64,000 nucleotides of DNA from Mucilaginibacter xinganensis (GTDB taxonomy: Bacteria; Bacteroidota; Bacteroidia; Sphingobacteriales; Sphingobacteriaceae): contig JAMFSA010000204.1 of assembly GCA_026225055.1 (NCBI GenBank), forward strand, positions 1 to 64,000, in the 5' to 3' direction. A program made the position numbers and the translations under genes. The notes beneath the pieces were generated by a model. That model was given only the letters and a program-made list of their open reading frames with translations, made no database searches and had not been told where the DNA came from. This document shows positions 1 to 8,715 of the stretch, piece after piece. How positions within the stretch are numbered: the first letter of the stretch is position 1; every line of letters starts with the position of its first letter.

Positions 1-2
1 AA

Positions 3-323
3 AAAAAAGTAGAGCTGGATTGTGATTGCTCAATAATAGGATCAATCAGTATCATAAGCGGCAAGTGGAAACCCGTTATTATCTGGATGTTATTATCAGG
101 CCCCAGGCGATTTGGTGAGCTCCATAAAGGAATTCAGGGTATAGCACTAAAGGTATTATCCAGACATTTAAAAGAACTGGAAGCTGACGGTATCATCAAT
201 CGGAAGGTATATGCCGAAGTCCCGCCAAAGGTGGAGTATACACTCACTGAAAAGGGGATGTCGCTCAATGATGTGATGCAGCTTTTAGCAGAATGGGATA
301 AAAAGAATAGAGTAGCCGAATAA
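3..323 (+). CDS. HxlR-family transcriptional regulator, 5' end outside window
   Basis: Winged-helix regulator of the HxlR (DUF24) family, partial. The reading frame is open from base 3, well upstream of the first in-frame ATG at 87. The upstream codons encode the family's usual N-terminal signature: a Cys pair (CDC), then ISGKWKPVIIW, which precedes the FGEL helix. The true start therefore lies before the window, and the ATG at 87 is internal. The visible part contains the recognition helix region (GIALKVLSRHLKELEADGII) and the beta-wing (PPKVEYTLTEKG). HxlR proteins often respond to electrophiles or redox change through the conserved Cys and often sit beside the oxidoreductase genes they control. 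The SDR gene on the opposite strand downstream could be a target, but that is inference. Confidence 0.85.
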   Translation, partial: KKVELDCDCSIIGSISIISGKWKPVIIWMLLSGPRRFGELHKGIQGIALKVLSRHLKELEADGIINRKVYAEVPPKVEYTLTEKGMSLNDVMQLLAEWDKKNRVAE

Positions 324-553
324 GACATTTGACCACTGTTTTGTGAGAACAGCGAGAGTAACAACCATTGCAATTACTTGTACCTCAAGATGTAAATACA
401 AAACTCTGAATTTTCGTAAAACAATTGTAAAACAAAAATCAAATACCCAAGATAAAAATTAGTATAAATAATAGTGAAAGAACAACGATTAACCACTTTA
501 ATACCAAGTTAAATTATCAAGATTTGGGATATTTTTTGATATTCCGCAGGGTA

Positions 554-1300
554 TTAGATATTGCTTATTCCACCGTCGACAACCATATCAGACCCTGTCA
601 TAAAGGAGCTTTCATCAGAGGCAAGAAAGACTGCAGCTGATGCAGCCTCCTCGACACGCCCAAGCCTAAGCATCGGGACATAATTTGCGTAATGCGTATG
701 AAGTGCGTCAAGGTCTTCACGTGTTTTTGCCTGGCGCTCCATGATTGCCGTAGGAAATGGCCCGGGGCTTAAAAGATTGGCGCGAATGCCGCTGTCTTTA
801 AATTCTGCTGCCCAGGTACGAACAAAGGAACGCAGCGCCGCCTTCGCGCCGGCATAGGCTGAATGATTGGCAAGACCCATATAATGCATTGCTGAAGAAA
901 CAAGGATGATCGAGCCGCCGCTCTCCATCAGGGGCAGCATCTTTTGGGTAAGGAAAAGCGGGCCTTTTGCCATCAGATCAAATGAACGATCATAATGATC
1001 TTCGGTAATTTCACGAAGAGGTACTTGTTCGGTGAAGCCTGCATTTGATACCACGATGTCCACTTTACCTTTTGCTTTCCTGACAACATCAACAACACGA
1101 TCAAGGTCTGAGAGTTTCGCGGCATCAGCCTGTATAGGCGTAATATTTCCGCCAATGATTCTGACCGCTTCATCTAAGGCCTCTTTTCTTCTGCCGAAGA
1201 TAAACACCTCCGCACCTTCGTCAACAAAACTCTTGGCAATGGCAAGTCCTATGCCACTTGTACCTCCGCTGATAACAGCTATTTTATTTTCTAATCTCAT
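554..1300 (-). CDS. SDR-family NAD(P)-dependent oxidoreductase
   Basis: Classical short-chain dehydrogenase/reductase of 248 residues, the normal length. The Rossmann cofactor motif GGTSGIG is at residues 12-18, the NAG motif at about 86-88 and the Ser136-Tyr149-Lys153 catalytic set (YAGAK). The C-terminus has the common SDR ending FMTGSDMVVDGG. The acidic/basic choice after beta2 (FGRRKE) suggests NADP(H), an inference. It is a clear relative of the next SDR (start MRLENKIAVISGGTSGIG against MRLKNKVAVITGGNSGIG) on the same strand about 190 bp upstream, so the two probably arose by duplication. Substrate cannot be predicted. Start at 1300 is well supported by alignment of the N-termini. Confidence 0.9.
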   Translation of the reverse strand: MRLENKIAVISGGTSGIGLAIAKSFVDEGAEVFIFGRRKEALDEAVRIIGGNITPIQADAAKLSDLDRVVDVVRKAKGKVDIVVSNAGFTEQVPLREITEDHYDRSFDLMAKGPLFLTQKMLPLMESGGSIILVSSAMHYMGLANHSAYAGAKAALRSFVRTWAAEFKDSGIRANLLSPGPFPTAIMERQAKTREDLDALHTHYANYVPMLRLGRVEEAASAAVFLASDESSFMTGSDMVVDGGISNI

Positions 1301-1491
1301 AATATGATCAAATTTTTACAAGGCAAATTTCTGGATATCTGGTGGAAACTGACAAGGAAATTTGGCGCAAAATACTCGTGATAAATGTCACGGAAATACT
1401 GTTTAGCACCAGGTGTATTAAAAAAATAATCCTGCATATTTAGCCTGTAGTATAAGGACCACAGTTTTAAAAACATGCAGGATTATCCGTA

Positions 1492-2262
1492 TTAGTCTCT
1501 AAACGGTGCAAGGTTAACAGACCCGCCGTCAACCAGTATTTCATTTCCGATCACAAATGAGGATTCGTCTGAAGCAAGATATACCACAGCTTTTCCTATG
1601 TCTTGCGGTTGCCCAATACGGCCTGCGGGAATACCAGCTACCAATTGCTTTTTAACCGCCTCAACCTGGTCAGCCTGAACAAACTTTCCGAATACCGGCG
1701 TTTCCGTCGCGCCGGGTGAAACCACATTCACCCTTATTTTTCGTGCCAGCAGGTCTAATGAAAAACCTTTGGCCCAGGCAATGACCGCAGCTTTTGCACC
1801 CCCATAAAGCGATAGTGCAGGCAGCCCTACGTGCCCGGCATTGGAACCAATCAGGACGATTGAGCCGCCATCATTCATATAAGGCAGTGCCTTGTGGACG
1901 GTGAAATAAACGCTCTTTAAATTAAGGTCCATGGTCAGGTCATAATCTTTCTCTCCAATATCCACAACGGAACCCAGGTTTGCGCCTGTTGCGGCCCCGC
2001 CAGCATTGGCTACCACTATATCGATCTTCCCAAATTTTTCATAGGTCTGCTTAAAAACGCGCTCAAGGTCTTCCAGTTTGGTCACATCCGCGCTGATAGC
2101 GATAAAATTATCGCCCAGCTGTGCAACCGAACTGTCCAGCGTTTCCTGTGTCCTGCCAACTATCGCTCCCTTTGCACCTTCGATTTGAAATTCTTTGGCG
2201 ATACCAAAACCGATACCGCTGTTTCCACCGGTTATTACGGCTACTTTATTTTTTAGTCTCAT
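1492..2262 (-). CDS. SDR-family oxidoreductase (paralogue of the 554-1300 gene)
   Basis: Short-chain dehydrogenase/reductase of 256 residues. GGNSGIG is at residues 12-18, NAG at about 86-88, and the catalytic residues are Ser140, Tyr153 and Lys157 (YGGAK). The frame stays open upstream to an ATG at 2379, but the extra 39 residues are not SDR-like. The ATG at 2262 gives the standard N-terminus and matches the paralogue, so it was chosen. The gene is divergent from the Crp/Fnr gene at 2557, with about 290 bp between them. Crp/Fnr-type regulators in Bacteroidota often control divergent oxidoreductases, so this is a plausible target (inference). Confidence 0.9.
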   Translation of the reverse strand: MRLKNKVAVITGGNSGIGFGIAKEFQIEGAKGAIVGRTQETLDSSVAQLGDNFIAISADVTKLEDLERVFKQTYEKFGKIDIVVANAGGAATGANLGSVVDIGEKDYDLTMDLNLKSVYFTVHKALPYMNDGGSIVLIGSNAGHVGLPALSLYGGAKAAVIAWAKGFSLDLLARKIRVNVVSPGATETPVFGKFVQADQVEAVKKQLVAGIPAGRIGQPQDIGKAVVYLASDESSFVIGNEILVDGGSVNLAPFRD

Positions 2263-2556
2263 GATCTTTAATTTTAATCTAAAGTAGATCAATAAGTTTG
2301 TGTGGTACGAGGAGATATGACGCAAAATGTATGTGATAATAGTCACGGTAGTAATCATCAATATCCTCTTTTTGGGCAAGCAGGCTTGGGTGACGATCCG
2401 TTACAGATGGTATATTATAAGTGGTTTTGGACTATACCGCGCTAAAATTTTTGCGGTAGTTACCTGATTGGTAGTCCTTATCATCTTAATACCATTTTCA
2501 TGGTTTAGATTGCGCTTAGGATGATTTATTAATAAATTTGTTAAACAGGGTTAGTC

Positions 2557-3135
2557 ATGTTTGAAGCATTTGAAAAATATTTAAAGGAAAAAGCTGATTT
2601 GGATGCAGAAGAAATTAATGCTGTCCGGGCCGTTAGCATGGAGAAAAAGGTCAGAAAAAGACAATACCTTTTGCAGAACGGGGATGTTTGTCATAATAAT
2701 TGCTTTATAGTAAAAGGGTGCCTTCGCATGTACACGGTGGGAGACGATGGAGTAGAGCATATCCTACGTTTTGCAGTTGAAAACTGGTGGATAAGTGATC
2801 GTGAAAGTTATAATAATGGAAGTCCGTCCAAATGTAATATAGATGCCCTGGAAGATTGTGAGGTTATATTGATCGATAAACCTGATTTTCTTAACCTGTT
2901 AACAACAATACCCAAATTTAAAAACTTTATAGACAGTCTTTTGGCAAGGAGTTACGACGCTATTCAAAACAGGGTAATGAGTGCGATCAGTTACACTACG
3001 GAAGAAAGGTACCAGAATTTTATAACACGTTTCCCGGATATTTTCAATCGTGTTCCTTTGCATATGATCGCTTCCTATTTAGGCGTTTCAAGAGAAACTT
3101 TGAGCCGCGTCAGAAGTCAGTACGTTAATAAATAA
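2557..3135 (+). CDS. Crp/Fnr-family transcriptional regulator
   Basis: 192-residue regulator with an N-terminal cyclic-nucleotide-binding-like beta-roll (about residues 25-115, including YLLQNGDVCHNNCFIVKGCLRMY) and a short C-terminal helix-turn-helix (ASYLGVSRETLSRVRSQ, about residues 172-188). This is the compact form common in Bacteroidota, which usually lacks the cAMP-contacting residues of E. coli Crp; the effector is unknown. There are no Fe-S type Cys clusters as in Fnr, only scattered Cys (positions near 47, 51 and 57). It is transcribed divergently from the SDR gene ending at 1492, which suggests regulation of that gene. Start at 2557 gives the usual N-terminus. Confidence 0.88.
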   Translation: MFEAFEKYLKEKADLDAEEINAVRAVSMEKKVRKRQYLLQNGDVCHNNCFIVKGCLRMYTVGDDGVEHILRFAVENWWISDRESYNNGSPSKCNIDALEDCEVILIDKPDFLNLLTTIPKFKNFIDSLLARSYDAIQNRVMSAISYTTEERYQNFITRFPDIFNRVPLHMIASYLGVSRETLSRVRSQYVNK

Positions 3136-3459
3136 TCCATTTGCATATAACAATTTGCAAGGGGCATCGCCTTGTTTCTCCAGCGACTTCAATGAATCCG
3201 ATGCGCTCAGGAATACATATACTTTTTTGATTAGCTTTTATCGCTTTGGCAACAATGTTAAAGCCACAAGGAAAAGAAGTACCGCCGATGAAGAGGGAAG
3301 CCAGCGCGCCTAGTAAACTATCACAATTTAGAAAATTTAATAAATCTTAAAACTATTTCATCGGTGGATAATGCCTATTGGTAAGGTAAAAGTCACTATT
3401 GAACAAAAAAGGAAAATTCCTTCCTAAAATATTTTTTCCTTTATCCAAAATTATAAAAC
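3136..3459. other. Intergenic region, no gene recognised
   Basis: A 324-base gap between the Crp/Fnr gene and the LamG-like gene. No open frame with coding character, no strong hairpin and no clear promoter box was recognised. The middle part (about 3160-3310) is richer in G+C than the flanks, which could reflect a decayed coding fragment, but no protein similarity was recognised in any frame. Confidence 0.4.
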
Positions 3460-4611
3460 ATGATTTTGAGAAATTTATTCCTGACCGCGCCTTTAATGCT
3501 GTTTTTTTGCTTTGGTTGCCATGCGCAAATCAAAAACAATCAAAAAGCAATCATAATTCCTTTTGAATCTCCCAAGTGGGACACTACTGGCGCAAAAGCG
3601 GAATTTGTCACTTACAAAGGTGTAAAGGCTATTAAAATGCACCCCAACGGAGGGCAAATAAATATTAAAGGATTAATCTTTACCAACGGCACAATTGAGT
3701 TCGATACGCAGCCGATCGATGCGGAAACAAGGGGTTTTGGTCCGATAGGCATATACTTCCGCCAGCAGAATGCAAAGGAAAGCGAATACGTTTATCTGCG
3801 TACCAAAAGGGATGACAGCAAGCGTGACGATGACGATATCCAGTATGCACCGGTTATAAATGGTGTGCTGCTATTTAATATGATGTCGCCTTATGATGGG
3901 CCGGCACCTGTACACAACAAGGAATGGAACCATGTTAAGCTGATAGTTTCCGGTATGCAAATGCGCGTGTATGTAAATGATATGAATGAACCTGTATTGG
4001 AAATTCCAAGATTGGAAAGCATCAGTAAAGCCGGAACAATTGGATTTGACGGGCTTGCCTATTTTGCAAACCTGACGGTTAAGCCAAATGATGTAGGAAA
4101 TTTATCTGCCCTGGAAGGAATAGATCCTACTAAACATGATATGAACTACATCCGTAATTGGGATATTACTGCCTCAAGCATCATGGGACGGGGAAAAGAA
4201 TTAACCACCGATGATCTACCAAAAGATTCTACCCAATGGAACAAGATCACTGCGGAAAGGCGCGGGGTTATCAACTTATCCCGAAAATTTGGAGCAAGCG
4301 ACACCGGCCGTTACGTTTGGTTAAAAACCACCATTAATTCAACAAAGGATCAGGTTATGCAGATGCAACTTGGTTTTTGTGATGAAGTGTACGTTTTCGT
4401 GAATAAAAAATTAGTTGATGCGGATAAAAATCAATTTGGGCTGCCGCTCGCCAAGTTTCCGAATGGGTGTCTGAATATTGATAATTCGATGGTAAACATC
4501 CCGCTTAAAGCCGGAGCTAATACTTTATTAATCGGTGTGGTCAATAACTTTTACAGTTGGGGCATTATCGCCAGACTCAGGAATTTAAGCGGAATTACGC
4601 TAACAAATTGA
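3460..4611 (+). CDS. Secreted LamG/DUF1080-like carbohydrate-binding protein
   Basis: 383-residue exported protein. The first 22 residues form a signal peptide ending near FGCHAQ; the Cys could be a lipobox residue, but the -3 position is atypical, so lipoprotein status is uncertain. Residues about 30-200 resemble a concanavalin-like jelly roll of the LamG/DUF1080 type: GTIEFD, GPIGIYFRQ, HNKEWNHVKLIVSGMQMRVYVND and GTIGFDG are the usual strand motifs. The C-terminal half (about 240-380) looks like a second beta-sandwich with a galactose-binding-like ending (VNIPLKAGANTLLIGV). No catalytic residues can be named. It stands alone, with no co-directional partner within 600 bp. Confidence 0.7.
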   Translation: MILRNLFLTAPLMLFFCFGCHAQIKNNQKAIIIPFESPKWDTTGAKAEFVTYKGVKAIKMHPNGGQINIKGLIFTNGTIEFDTQPIDAETRGFGPIGIYFRQQNAKESEYVYLRTKRDDSKRDDDDIQYAPVINGVLLFNMMSPYDGPAPVHNKEWNHVKLIVSGMQMRVYVNDMNEPVLEIPRLESISKAGTIGFDGLAYFANLTVKPNDVGNLSALEGIDPTKHDMNYIRNWDITASSIMGRGKELTTDDLPKDSTQWNKITAERRGVINLSRKFGASDTGRYVWLKTTINSTKDQVMQMQLGFCDEVYVFVNKKLVDADKNQFGLPLAKFPNGCLNIDNSMVNIPLKAGANTLLIGVVNNFYSWGIIARLRNLSGITLTN

Positions 4612-4990
4612 AAGACATGAAAAGGTAGGAGCATATGAATTATTCAATTTTACAACTATAAATCATATTCTAAATGGTTTATAATTAATCAATTACAGAT
4701 AATTTAAGTTATATCAGCGCTACTTTACAATCGACTGTAAATTTTGAAGCCGATTAATCTCTTTACTTAAAATTGCCAATTTTCTGCTACGGTAATTTTA
4801 GCTTTTCAAACTTTATATTTTTCCGATCCGATATGAACCAACATAATTTATTCCAATTCTATTTTCTACCATAAAAGCAATGCATTTAAATCGCTGCTAA
4901 GGCTTTAATTTTTCAAGTTTAATCTTTTCAGGTTTCCGGATGAAACTGCAAACATAAATCCATTATCACTCGCCGCAACATGGAGTCGGG
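4612..4990. other. Intergenic region, AT-rich, no gene recognised
   Basis: Nothing with coding character was seen between the LamG-like gene and the hipBA-like remnant. The sequence is AT-rich. No perfect inverted repeat followed by a T-run was found. Confidence 0.4.
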
Positions 4991-5053
4991 TTAAAAAGCA
5001 GTATCCGCGATAGTAAGCTTAGATTTCCTTATAAAATATCGCGCTTCTCTCAT
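4991..5053 (-). pseudogene. Possible remnant of a HipA N-terminal-domain gene
   Basis: An ATG at 5053 opens 8 bases downstream of the stop of the HipB-like ORF, the spacing expected in a hipB-hipA operon. Its frame starts MREAR and stops after 20 codons. Two bases out of frame the same DNA reads IFYKEI, stop, A, which resembles the start of Bacteroidota HipA N-terminal subdomain proteins (pattern M-x-x-A-x-[VI]-[FY]-x-x-x-x-L-A-G). No kinase-like HipA C-terminal domain follows. Read as a frameshifted, decayed relic. The match is very short, so confidence is low. Confidence 0.25.
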
Positions 5054-5061
5054 GGTTGTAC

Positions 5062-5283
5062 TTACTCAGCTGCCTGCAACAACTCTTTACTATTGACAGG
5101 CGCTAATTCATGACCAAACATTTTTAATACTTGGTTTGCCTTTTCTAAATTCAAATTACCCTTTCCTTGCTCTATCTTTCGAATAACAGTCAGGGCAACG
5201 CCTGCTTTTTCAAACCACTTAATTAAGATTCGACCTTGCATTAGCTGATGGCTTAACCACCTAAAAATACCTATGCAATTCAC
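5062..5283 (-). pseudogene. HipB-like HTH antitoxin, probably degenerate
   Basis: 73-codon ORF whose last 45 residues (EKAGVALTVIRKIEQGKG, NLEKANQVLKMFGHELAPV) match the XRE/HipB-type DNA-binding domain found beside HipA in Bacteroidota. The first 28 residues do not: the usual start and first helix (xFVxxxRKxxxLTQxxLA) are replaced by unrelated sequence, although LMQGRILIKWFEKAG may be a mutated version of the LTQ-x-x-x-AEKAG helix. With no intact hipA downstream, this is most likely a relic. An alternative is a short functional orphan HTH protein. Confidence 0.5.
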
Positions 5284-5518
5284 AAATTTTGGGTTACACG
5301 CCTCGGTTTATTTAGTCCCCAAACCGGGCAGAATTCCGCAATTCAGGCGCAGCAATTCGTTTTCAATCATCAATTTAACCTTTTGTGAGCCCAGCCCCCA
5401 AATTCGAAGAATATTAACCATTTTCATCTTAATATTTTTGATCCGCTTACTGATAGGCATCATTTATCGACACAAAAACCAACTTCATCGACATTTCTGT
5501 GGTTTTGAGAAATCTGAA

Positions 5519-6121
5519 ATGCATTTTTATCCAACAAATAATGTCGCTAAGAAATTCATTGGCAGAGTTTCCTGTAACGGTTATTTCAACCCACTTAAAT
5601 ATTATCAATTGTTTGACGCTATTCAGGCCCTGAAAAATGCGGTGGGGGTTGGACAAACCTGGACCTGGCAGACACCTACACTGACCATTGTGGCAGAGCC
5701 CACCGCGCCTGCGGGTATGATCTGTTTATTCCGGTATTTTAACTCAACGAGCGGACAGCATATTTGTACCTATGACTGGGAAGAGTTGGGTAGCACGAAC
5801 GTGGGCTATAGTTTTGAAAAAGTGCTGGGTTACACTTATCCTTCAGCATCATCAGCCACGAATTTAAAACCTATTTACCGATATTATAAAAGTTCCGACG
5901 GTTCACATTTTACTACTGACCTGGCCGGCACTTACAGTGGATTTGTTTTCGAAAAGATACTGGGCTATGTAGGTACCAGCGCTACAGCCTCCTTAAGCAG
6001 GTCACTTACTAAATATTACCGGAGTTCTAATGACGACCACTTTGTATGCATTGCTCCTGATGTACCCAATACCACCGGTTATACACAAGATATCGACTTT
6101 ATTTTTGGGTACCTGCAATAA
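5519..6121 (+). CDS. DUF5648-like repeat protein, N-terminus uncertain or truncated
   Basis: From about residue 60 to the end (200 residues counted from the ATG at 5519) there are three tandem repeats of about 45 residues. Each has the pattern [LY]-x-R-Y-[FY]-x-S-[ST]-x-G-x-H-[FI]-x-T, then G-[YF]-x-[FY]-E-K-[VI]-L-G-Y: FRYFNSTSGQHICT, YRYYKSSDGSHFTT, KYYRSSNDDHFVC. This is the DUF5648-type repeat, often at the C-terminus of secreted lectin-like or hydrolytic proteins. The frame is open back to 5273, but those residues look non-coding and overlap the hipB-like ORF, so 5519 was preferred. No signal peptide is seen, suggesting a 3' remnant of a longer gene. Function unknown. Confidence 0.5.
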   Translation: MHFYPTNNVAKKFIGRVSCNGYFNPLKYYQLFDAIQALKNAVGVGQTWTWQTPTLTIVAEPTAPAGMICLFRYFNSTSGQHICTYDWEELGSTNVGYSFEKVLGYTYPSASSATNLKPIYRYYKSSDGSHFTTDLAGTYSGFVFEKILGYVGTSATASLSRSLTKYYRSSNDDHFVCIAPDVPNTTGYTQDIDFIFGYLQ

Positions 6122-6174
6122 ATATTTTTACCCATACCAAACATTCAAAACATCGATTAACGCATAATAAACAA

Positions 6175-7014
6175 ATGATAAGTAAATTTTTTCCCTGGAT
6201 AGACAAGGCATTTCGTGATATTGATAAACGAGACATCAGAAGAACAAAGAATATCAGATTAATACCTGATATTAAGAATAGAAGAGGTGGAAAGCTTTCC
6301 TATGGGGAGTGGGCACATGTTATTGGCATTTTCCAAACCGTGATCTACCAAACGCTTGAAAATAAAACGGGAAATCATATACTGGATATTGGCTGTGGTA
6401 CAGGTTTGCTGGGAATATCGGCTGAACCATTTACTGCCGATGGCGGAACCTATACTGGTATTGATGTAATGACTGAGGACATTAATTTCTGCAAACAGCA
6501 TTATAATTCCGCAAATTATAATTTTATTCATTTAGATGTAGCTAACCCTACTTATGCAAGCGATCAATCAAAAATACTAAAGCCCTGGCCTGTTGCAGAC
6601 AATTCGCAGGATTTGGTTACAGCATTATCGGTATGGACACACCTGAGTGAAGACGATGGAATATTTTACATGAAGGAAATTCACCGGGTACTAAAAAAAG
6701 GCGGCAAAGCTGTGATTACCTTTTTCTACCTGAATAAGGATTATGAAAAGTCATTACCAAAGAGAACAAACCATATTGGCAGATTCCATAATACCAACCA
6801 ACAGACCTGGATTTTTGAGGTGAGCGCCTACGGTTCAAAAAATTGGTTCACCATATCATCAGCTCAAACCCCCGAAGACGCCATTGGTGTAACAGAAGAT
6901 GGGATTAAAATGTTGCTAACCAGCACCGGTTTAACCCTGGAACAGTATTATCCAGGAAACTGGAAGGAAGCGCCGGGTGTATTCTTCCAGGATATTTTAA
7001 TATTGAAAAAATAA
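6175..7014 (+). CDS. Class I SAM-dependent methyltransferase
   Basis: 279 residues. Motif I (ILDIGCGTGLLG) at about residues 69-80 binds S-adenosylmethionine. An acidic motif II (YTGIDVMTEDI) and post-motif region (PVADNSQDLVTALSVWTHL, then MKEIHRVLKKGGKAVITFF) follow, as in Methyltransf_11/25 proteins. The N-terminal 65 residues are an extra helical segment. The substrate cannot be inferred. It is 53 bp downstream of the DUF5648-like gene and convergent with the sulfatase gene. Confidence 0.85.
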   Translation: MISKFFPWIDKAFRDIDKRDIRRTKNIRLIPDIKNRRGGKLSYGEWAHVIGIFQTVIYQTLENKTGNHILDIGCGTGLLGISAEPFTADGGTYTGIDVMTEDINFCKQHYNSANYNFIHLDVANPTYASDQSKILKPWPVADNSQDLVTALSVWTHLSEDDGIFYMKEIHRVLKKGGKAVITFFYLNKDYEKSLPKRTNHIGRFHNTNQQTWIFEVSAYGSKNWFTISSAQTPEDAIGVTEDGIKMLLTSTGLTLEQYYPGNWKEAPGVFFQDILILKK

Positions 7015-7057
7015 CGTAATAGTTCAAAGCCAGGAATGATATAGACGATAAAAGTTG

Positions 7058-8518
7058 TCAAATAATGGACTTTTTCAAAGCCGTCAGCCTTTTACGCAGT
7101 GATTTCAGCGTAGAAGCATACATGGGGTCAGCTGCAAGATTTGTCGTTTCGTGAGGGTCATTTTTGATGTCATACAGTTCTTCATAGTGATGTTCTATGA
7201 AAATCATGTATTTAAATCTTTGGGTTACAACGCCCTCTTCTTTGGGAATGTGCGGGCTGCCAGAGAAATAATGCTGATACACAAAATCTTGTCTTTCAGG
7301 TATCTTGTTTTCCAGCATATCTACAAGATTGATTCCTTGCATGCCTTGTGGAACGGGAACACCGGCCATTGACAAAATAGTGGGGGCAATATCGATATTG
7401 AGGGCTATTTGTGAGGGTCGGTACTGGGCTATTTTGTCCGGTAAATTTGGATCGTAGATGAACATGGGAACCCGGATAGGTTCCTCATAGCCATACCATT
7501 TGCCTTCCAAGCCATGTTCACCTAAAAATATGCCGTTGTCTCCCATACAGATAATGATCGTATTTTTAGTAACTCCCAATTTGGCCAGTTTTTGCACCAT
7601 TTCCCCAATCACGTCATCTACACCGGTAATTAACCGGTAATAATTTTTGACGTTTTCCTGATATAATTCGGGTGATCCGAACAGCCCCCGCCACCTGGAA
7701 CGCCCAAAATTAGATTCCGTGCGGAAAAAATCAGGCAGTTGGTTCCAGTATTTGGGATTGGCAGTTACCGGCATTGGTATAGTGTCATGGATATAAAGGT
7801 CTTTATATCGCGGTTGAATAATATATTTAGGTGGATCACCATCCTGCTCATGGGGCGCCTTAAAACTCACCGAAAGACAAAAGGGGCCGCCGTTACCATA
7901 TTGATCCAGGAAGTCCTGTATAGCGTGTCCGATGGTATCTGTATCGTGAATTTCCTTACCATTACGCCCAACGGTGATATAATCTGGTTGTGGTTTTTCG
8001 CCGGCCTCGGAATTCACCCAAAAATCAAATAAGGAAGCCGGCGGTTTTTTGCCTACGCCAAATTTGCCAATAAAACCAAGTGTATAGCCAGCCTTTTTGA
8101 GTAAGGCCGGGTAAGTTTGCGCAATAGTTGCCGGCGACATGTCCATATCGAAATTATTGATATGATGCCGGGACTGGTACTGCCCGGTAAATATGCTTGC
8201 CCGACTGACACAACAGATGGAGGTAGTTACGTAGCTGTTTTGAAAAAGCACCCCGGCACGGGCAAGGCGGTCCATATTTGGAGTGTGAATGATAGAATTA
8301 CCAGCTGCACCGAGCGCATCAAAACGCTGATCATCGGTTAATACAAATATGATATTCGGTCGATCAGAGACGGACTACTTTTTGATACTACCCTGATGTT
8401 CTATAACGCCTGTTTGATTATTTTGAGAATGTTGATGGCCACACGAAAATAGACAAAGCAACGCGAATCCCGATAGATAAAGGAATTTACATAACTGCCA
8501 TTGGTAGGTACGCATCAT
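7058..8518 (-). pseudogene. Sulfatase lipoprotein interrupted by one in-frame TAG
   Basis: Arylsulfatase/alkaline-phosphatase-fold sulfatase. The intact frame runs from tandem ATGs at 8518/8515 to 7058 (486 sense codons) but contains a TAG at 8377-8375. Before it is a normal lipoprotein signal (LALLCLFSC-type, Cys 25 counted from 8515) and a linker. Directly after it comes the essential metal-binding strand (RPNIIFVLTDDQRFDALG). The ATG at 8275 would give a 405-residue product lacking this Asp-Asp pair and the signal peptide. The formylglycine site is SICCVSRAS (C-x-V-S-R, Cys type), followed by GQY. Later motifs include GEHGLEGKW and GDNGIF. No anaerobic sulfatase-maturating enzyme gene is nearby. 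Either a young pseudogene, suppressed amber, or a sequencing error. Confidence 0.8.
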
Positions 8519-8715
8519 TGCCAAGCTGTGTTTTATATTTTCGGCAAAATAACGTTTTCAGGTCGACTTAACCAATCTAACAATAAATCAAGTGTCAACT
8601 TTATATAAATCTACTCAACATAATGATTTTTAGCATAGATTTTACCGAAATTGCTTCGCATATGACACGAAAAAGCTGGCAATTTTTTAACTTTAACAGA
8701 ATAACCCGCCGGCTC

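Noticed and set aside
2263..2379. Upstream extension of the second SDR to an ATG at 2379
   Set aside because: The 39 extra residues are not SDR-like and overlap the divergent promoter region; the paralogue starts at the internal Met.
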